From Thalassobacillus cyri (GTDB taxonomy: Bacteria; Bacillota; Bacilli; Bacillales; Halobacillaceae), in the NCBI RefSeq assembly GCF_900107755.1, contig NZ_FNQR01000004.1, positions 62,001 through 126,000 of the forward strand: a stretch of 64,000 nucleotides of DNA. The letters run 5' to 3'. Both the position numbers and the translations under genes were made by a program. Below are positions 61,612 through 64,000 of the stretch, piece by piece. The first letter of the stretch is position 1. Every line of letters begins with the position of its first letter. The notes beneath the pieces are model-generated. The model was not told where the DNA came from and did no database searches. It was given only the letters and a program-made list of their open reading frames with translations.

Positions 61612-63395
61612 ATGGACTTGATGGATATCCAGCCGACGGTGCAAAATATCGCAGACGCTATTGCTTCCGTGCTTAAAATAGAAGTAGAAATCGCCAACCA
61701 TGATTTCATTCGTGTAGCAGGAACGGGGGAGCAGGAAAGCGGTGTGCTTCAACAGATGGAAGGAGACCTGGTCTATCAGTCTGCTGTTCGTACTGGTCGT
61801 CCTGTTATCATCGAGAATCCTGGCTTCGAGTCGGTGTGTGAACGGTGCTTATTCTATCAAAAATGTTCGGAAACTGGGGAGATTTGCTCTCCCATAACGT
61901 ATAAAGGGGAACCGATTGGCGTGATAGGACTGCTTGCCTTCAATGAGGACCAGCGGCTCCGTTTATTTGACAATACTGATGATATTCTGAGTTTCCTTGA
62001 AAAAATGGCAAATCTCTTAGCTAGTAAGCTCCATGAACATGAAATGCTCGAGGAACTTACTAACAACTCGCTGAAAATGACGAAGATGATGAACCTGGTC
62101 GAGCAGGGGATCATCATATTGGATGAGCAGGAGAATTTAGCGGAAATGAATGTGAAAGCTAAAATGCTGCTTGGTATTAATGAAGATTCAGATAAAGAAG
62201 GTGTCTGTAAACTATTAAAAGAGATTGATTATGACGCACCGGACAAACGACAAACTATCAACCTGACTATAAATGAACGGGAACAGCCCCTGTTTGTCAC
62301 ATTGCAAAAACTGATCACCTCACAAAAATCTACCGAATACTTATTAATCATCCAGGCTGTCGAAGAGATTCAAAATCTTGCTGATCAGGCTGCTGAAACA
62401 AAAAAGAAAGCGTTCGATCATATCATCGGCATCAGTCCTCAAATAAAGGAAGTGAAGGATTTTATGCCTTCAAAGCCTCGCAATCTCACTCCAGTATTTT
62501 AATCCTCGGCGAAAGCGGAACAGGAAAAGAAGAGTTTGCGAAAGCAATTCATCGTGCCAGTCCTCGTAAGGATCATCCGTTCATTACTGTCAATTGTGGT
62601 GCCATTCCGGACCATTTGTTAGAAAGTGAGTTATTCGGTTATGAAAAAGGGGCATTTACAGGAGCTAATCAAGCGGGAAAGCCTGGTAAATTCGAGTTGG
62701 CCAATAAAGGAACAATATTTTTAGATGAAATTGGTGAAATGCCGTCCCAGTTACAGGTAAAACTGTTGAGAGTTGTCCAGCAGATGGAAGTAGAGCGGCT
62801 TGGCGGCACGAAAACGAAGCCTGTTGATGTCCGAGTCATTGCAGCTACCAATCGTAATTTGCAGTCGATGGTCGAAAGCGGGTTATTCCGTGAGGATTTA
62901 TATTTCCGTTTGAATGTGATTCCGATGATGATCCCCGCCCTTCGAAGCCGGAAGGAAGACATCCTTGCGTTGAGTGATCATTTTATTAAAAAATTCAATG
63001 AAGAATTCAACGCCAATGTTCTTGGATTTGGCAAGGACGTGAAAGAATTGATGCTGCATCATTCCTGGAAAGGAAATGTCAGAGAGCTGAAAAACTTTAT
63101 TGAGTACTTGTTTAACTTTATTCAGGATGGCTGGATTACCTTAGAAGAAGCAAAGCCGATCATTTCACGGAAATTGGAAGTGAAACAACAGGAACAATCT
63201 TCGGAACTCCCTTCCTTTTCACTTGAACAAATAGAGAAAGAAACGATCGAGAAAGCTTTAATTTACGTGAAAAAGAATGATTTGCCGATGGATAAAGCTA
63301 GTGAACTGTTGAATATCGGACGGGCTACGCTATTCAGGAAAATTAAAAAGTATCAAATTGATACATCGTCTCATATTGATACTCCGGCAGGATGA
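61612..63395 (+). pseudogene. Sigma-54-dependent activator with GAF-type sensor, broken by a frameshift
   Basis: One activator gene split into two frames. The first part (to a stop at 62502) has a GAF-like sensor with a cysteine set CERCLFYQKC then CSP (C-x2-C-x5-C-x6-C) and a PAS-like segment. From 62466 in another frame it continues [12 protein letters not shown] (Walker A), [10 protein letters not shown] (sigma-54 loop) and a Fis helix-turn-helix ([18 protein letters not shown]). Two extra bases (AT at 62464-62465), or one missing, would restore the reading frame with the family's normal spacing. AAGGGAGGG precedes ATG 61612. It may be a true mutation or a sequence error. Confidence 0.85.
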
Positions 63396-63400
63396 CAGGA

Positions 63401-63451
63401 ATAACACTGGCTCTAGTCTCATTGTGAGATGAGAACCAGTGTTATTTTTTT
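63401..63451 (+). terminator. Terminator after the broken activator gene
   Basis: ATAACACTGG pairs with CCAGTGTTAT with an inner CTC/GAG pair, followed by T residues. Confidence 0.88.
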
Positions 63452-63484
63452 AGTAAATCCTATTAACTTAATATTCTTAATATT

Positions 63485-63498
63485 GGCACGATAATTGC
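63485..63498 (+). promoter_or_regulatory. Sigma-54 (-24/-12) promoter before ridA
   Basis: TTGGCACGATAATTGCA has GG at 63485-63486 and GC at 63497-63498 with 10 bases between, as at 29283. It precedes ridA by 38 bases and lies right after the activator gene. Confidence 0.9.
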
Positions 63499-63535
63499 AA
63501 CGTATATAAGTGAAAGAGAAAAAGGAGGCTGAATC

Positions 63536-63916
63536 ATGATCAAACAAGTAGAAACAGTAAAAGCTCCAGCCGCTGTCGGACCTTATTCGCAGGCTGTCAT
63601 CTCGAAGGGACAGGTATATTGTTCGGGAATGTTACCGCTGAATCCGGAAAGCGGTAACATTCCCGGATCCACAGTAGAAGAACAAACGAAACAAGTGTTG
63701 GAAAACATTACAGCGCTGCTACAAGAACTGGAGTTGAACCTTGAAGATGTCATAAAAACGACGATCTTTCTTGATTCCATAGATACTTTTCAACAGGTCA
63801 ATCAAATATATGGTGAATATTTTTCTAATCATAAACCGGCCAGAAGCTGTGTGGAAGTAGCGGCTATTCCTAAAGGCGCTCTGGTAGAAATCGAAGGCAT
63901 TGCACAAATGGACTAG
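63536..63916 (+). CDS. ridA: RidA-family imine/enamine deaminase
   Basis: A 126-residue YjgF/YER057c/UK114 protein: APAAVGPYSQAVISKGQVYCSG at the N-terminus and the substrate-binding arginine in ARSCVEVAAIPKGALVEIEGIA. RidA hydrolyses reactive imines such as 2-aminoacrylate formed by PLP enzymes; in catabolic operons it may instead deaminate a specific intermediate. Driven by the sigma-54 promoter, its partner gene starts 12 bases after the stop. GGAGG precedes ATG 63536. Confidence 0.94.
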   Translation: MIKQVETVKAPAAVGPYSQAVISKGQVYCSGMLPLNPESGNIPGSTVEEQTKQVLENITALLQELELNLEDVIKTTIFLDSIDTFQQVNQIYGEYFSNHKPARSCVEVAAIPKGALVEIEGIAQMD

Positions 63917-63928
63917 GAGGTTTAAGAC

Positions 63929-64000
63929 ATGCAGAAGACAGAACTGAAGACCATTCAATGGACGAAAAACAATTTTTATTCCAGCGAATATAACCAGAAG
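63929..64000 (+). CDS. Start of an unidentified gene (partial, runs off the window)
   Basis: ATG 63929, preceded by CTAGGAGG, opens a frame of 24 codons to the window edge, MQKTELKTIQWTKNNF then YSSEYNQK. Too short to assign a family. It is expected to encode an enzyme of the ridA operon, e.g. one that makes or uses an imine. Confidence 0.6.
   Translation, partial: MQKTELKTIQWTKNNFYSSEYNQK

Noticed and set aside
1-64000. tRNA, rRNA or CRISPR arrays
   Set aside because: No cloverleaf-type sequences with CCA ends, rRNA motifs or regular direct repeats with spacers were seen by eye; a scan with tRNAscan-SE and a CRISPR finder would settle it.

Overview
The window looks like chromosomal DNA of an aerobic, flagellated, Gram-positive member of the Bacillaceae, probably a salt-tolerant genus related to Halobacillus, Virgibacillus or Oceanobacillus. 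The evidence is strong GGAGG-type ribosome binding sites with frequent TTG/GTG starts, lipoprotein substrate-binding proteins, a YesN-type two-component regulator, a perfect CcpA-type cre site, a sigma-D type promoter before flagellar genes, and GC-rich structured intergenic repeats of a kind I recall from Bacillaceae genomes. The genus is an inference. I saw no rRNA, tRNA, CRISPR array, prophage or transposase gene.

Nearly everything is carbon-source catabolism, arranged as modules, each with its own regulator and transporter. (1) 0-10.5 kb: end of a sensor kinase, a YesN/AraC response regulator, a ChvE-type sugar ABC transporter, aldose 1-epimerase, xylose isomerase, xylulokinase and an aldo/keto reductase: pentose uptake and use. 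(2) 11-23 kb: 4-hydroxyphenylacetate (homoprotocatechuate meta-cleavage) pathway, HpaG1, HpaG2, HpaF, a 38-residue membrane peptide with a sodium/solute symporter, a LysR regulator, then HpaE, HpaB, HpaD, HpaC, an FAD-synthetase paralogue and a DapA-family aldolase. HpaH and HpaI are not recognisable here. (3) 23-26 kb: a secreted phosphodiesterase-like protein and a secreted GH3 beta-N-acetylhexosaminidase. (4) 27-32 kb: a sigma-54 activator with CBS and PAS domains, a sigma-54 promoter, an iron alcohol dehydrogenase and a methylmalonate-semialdehyde-type dehydrogenase. (5) 32-33.7 kb: a sigma-D promoter, a divergent csrA-like gene and flagellin, whose leader carries two GGA motifs, one in a hairpin loop and one in the Shine-Dalgarno sequence.

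(6) 34-38 kb: Crp/Fnr regulator, an orphan TctC-type binding protein, a CoA-transferase and an enoyl-CoA hydratase. (7) 38-43 kb: a complete nickel-pincer lactate racemase set, larA-larE-nickel transporter-larB-larC. (8) 43-61 kb: a large hydroxy-acid or sugar-acid catabolic region: LacI regulator, two D-2-hydroxyacid dehydrogenases, a permease, two GntR regulators, an RraA-like aldolase, a YlbC/ComC-type dehydrogenase, a FAH-family hydrolase, an IlvD-family dehydratase, a second, divergent LarA-like protein, a split UxaA/SuyAB-type lyase, a full TctCBA transporter and an SDR. Four copies of TGGTCWGACCA or a one-base variant tie the second GntR regulator to three of these transcription units. 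(9) 61.6-64 kb: a sigma-54 activator broken by a frameshift, then an intact sigma-54 promoter, ridA and the first codons of another gene.

The most unusual items are the csrA-flagellin unit, the second LarA-like enzyme inside a GntR-controlled regulon, the mixed pathway at 43-61 kb whose substrate is unknown, and three substrate-binding-protein genes each followed by a strong hairpin without a T-run. Functional calls rest on family motifs read by eye; no database search was run.
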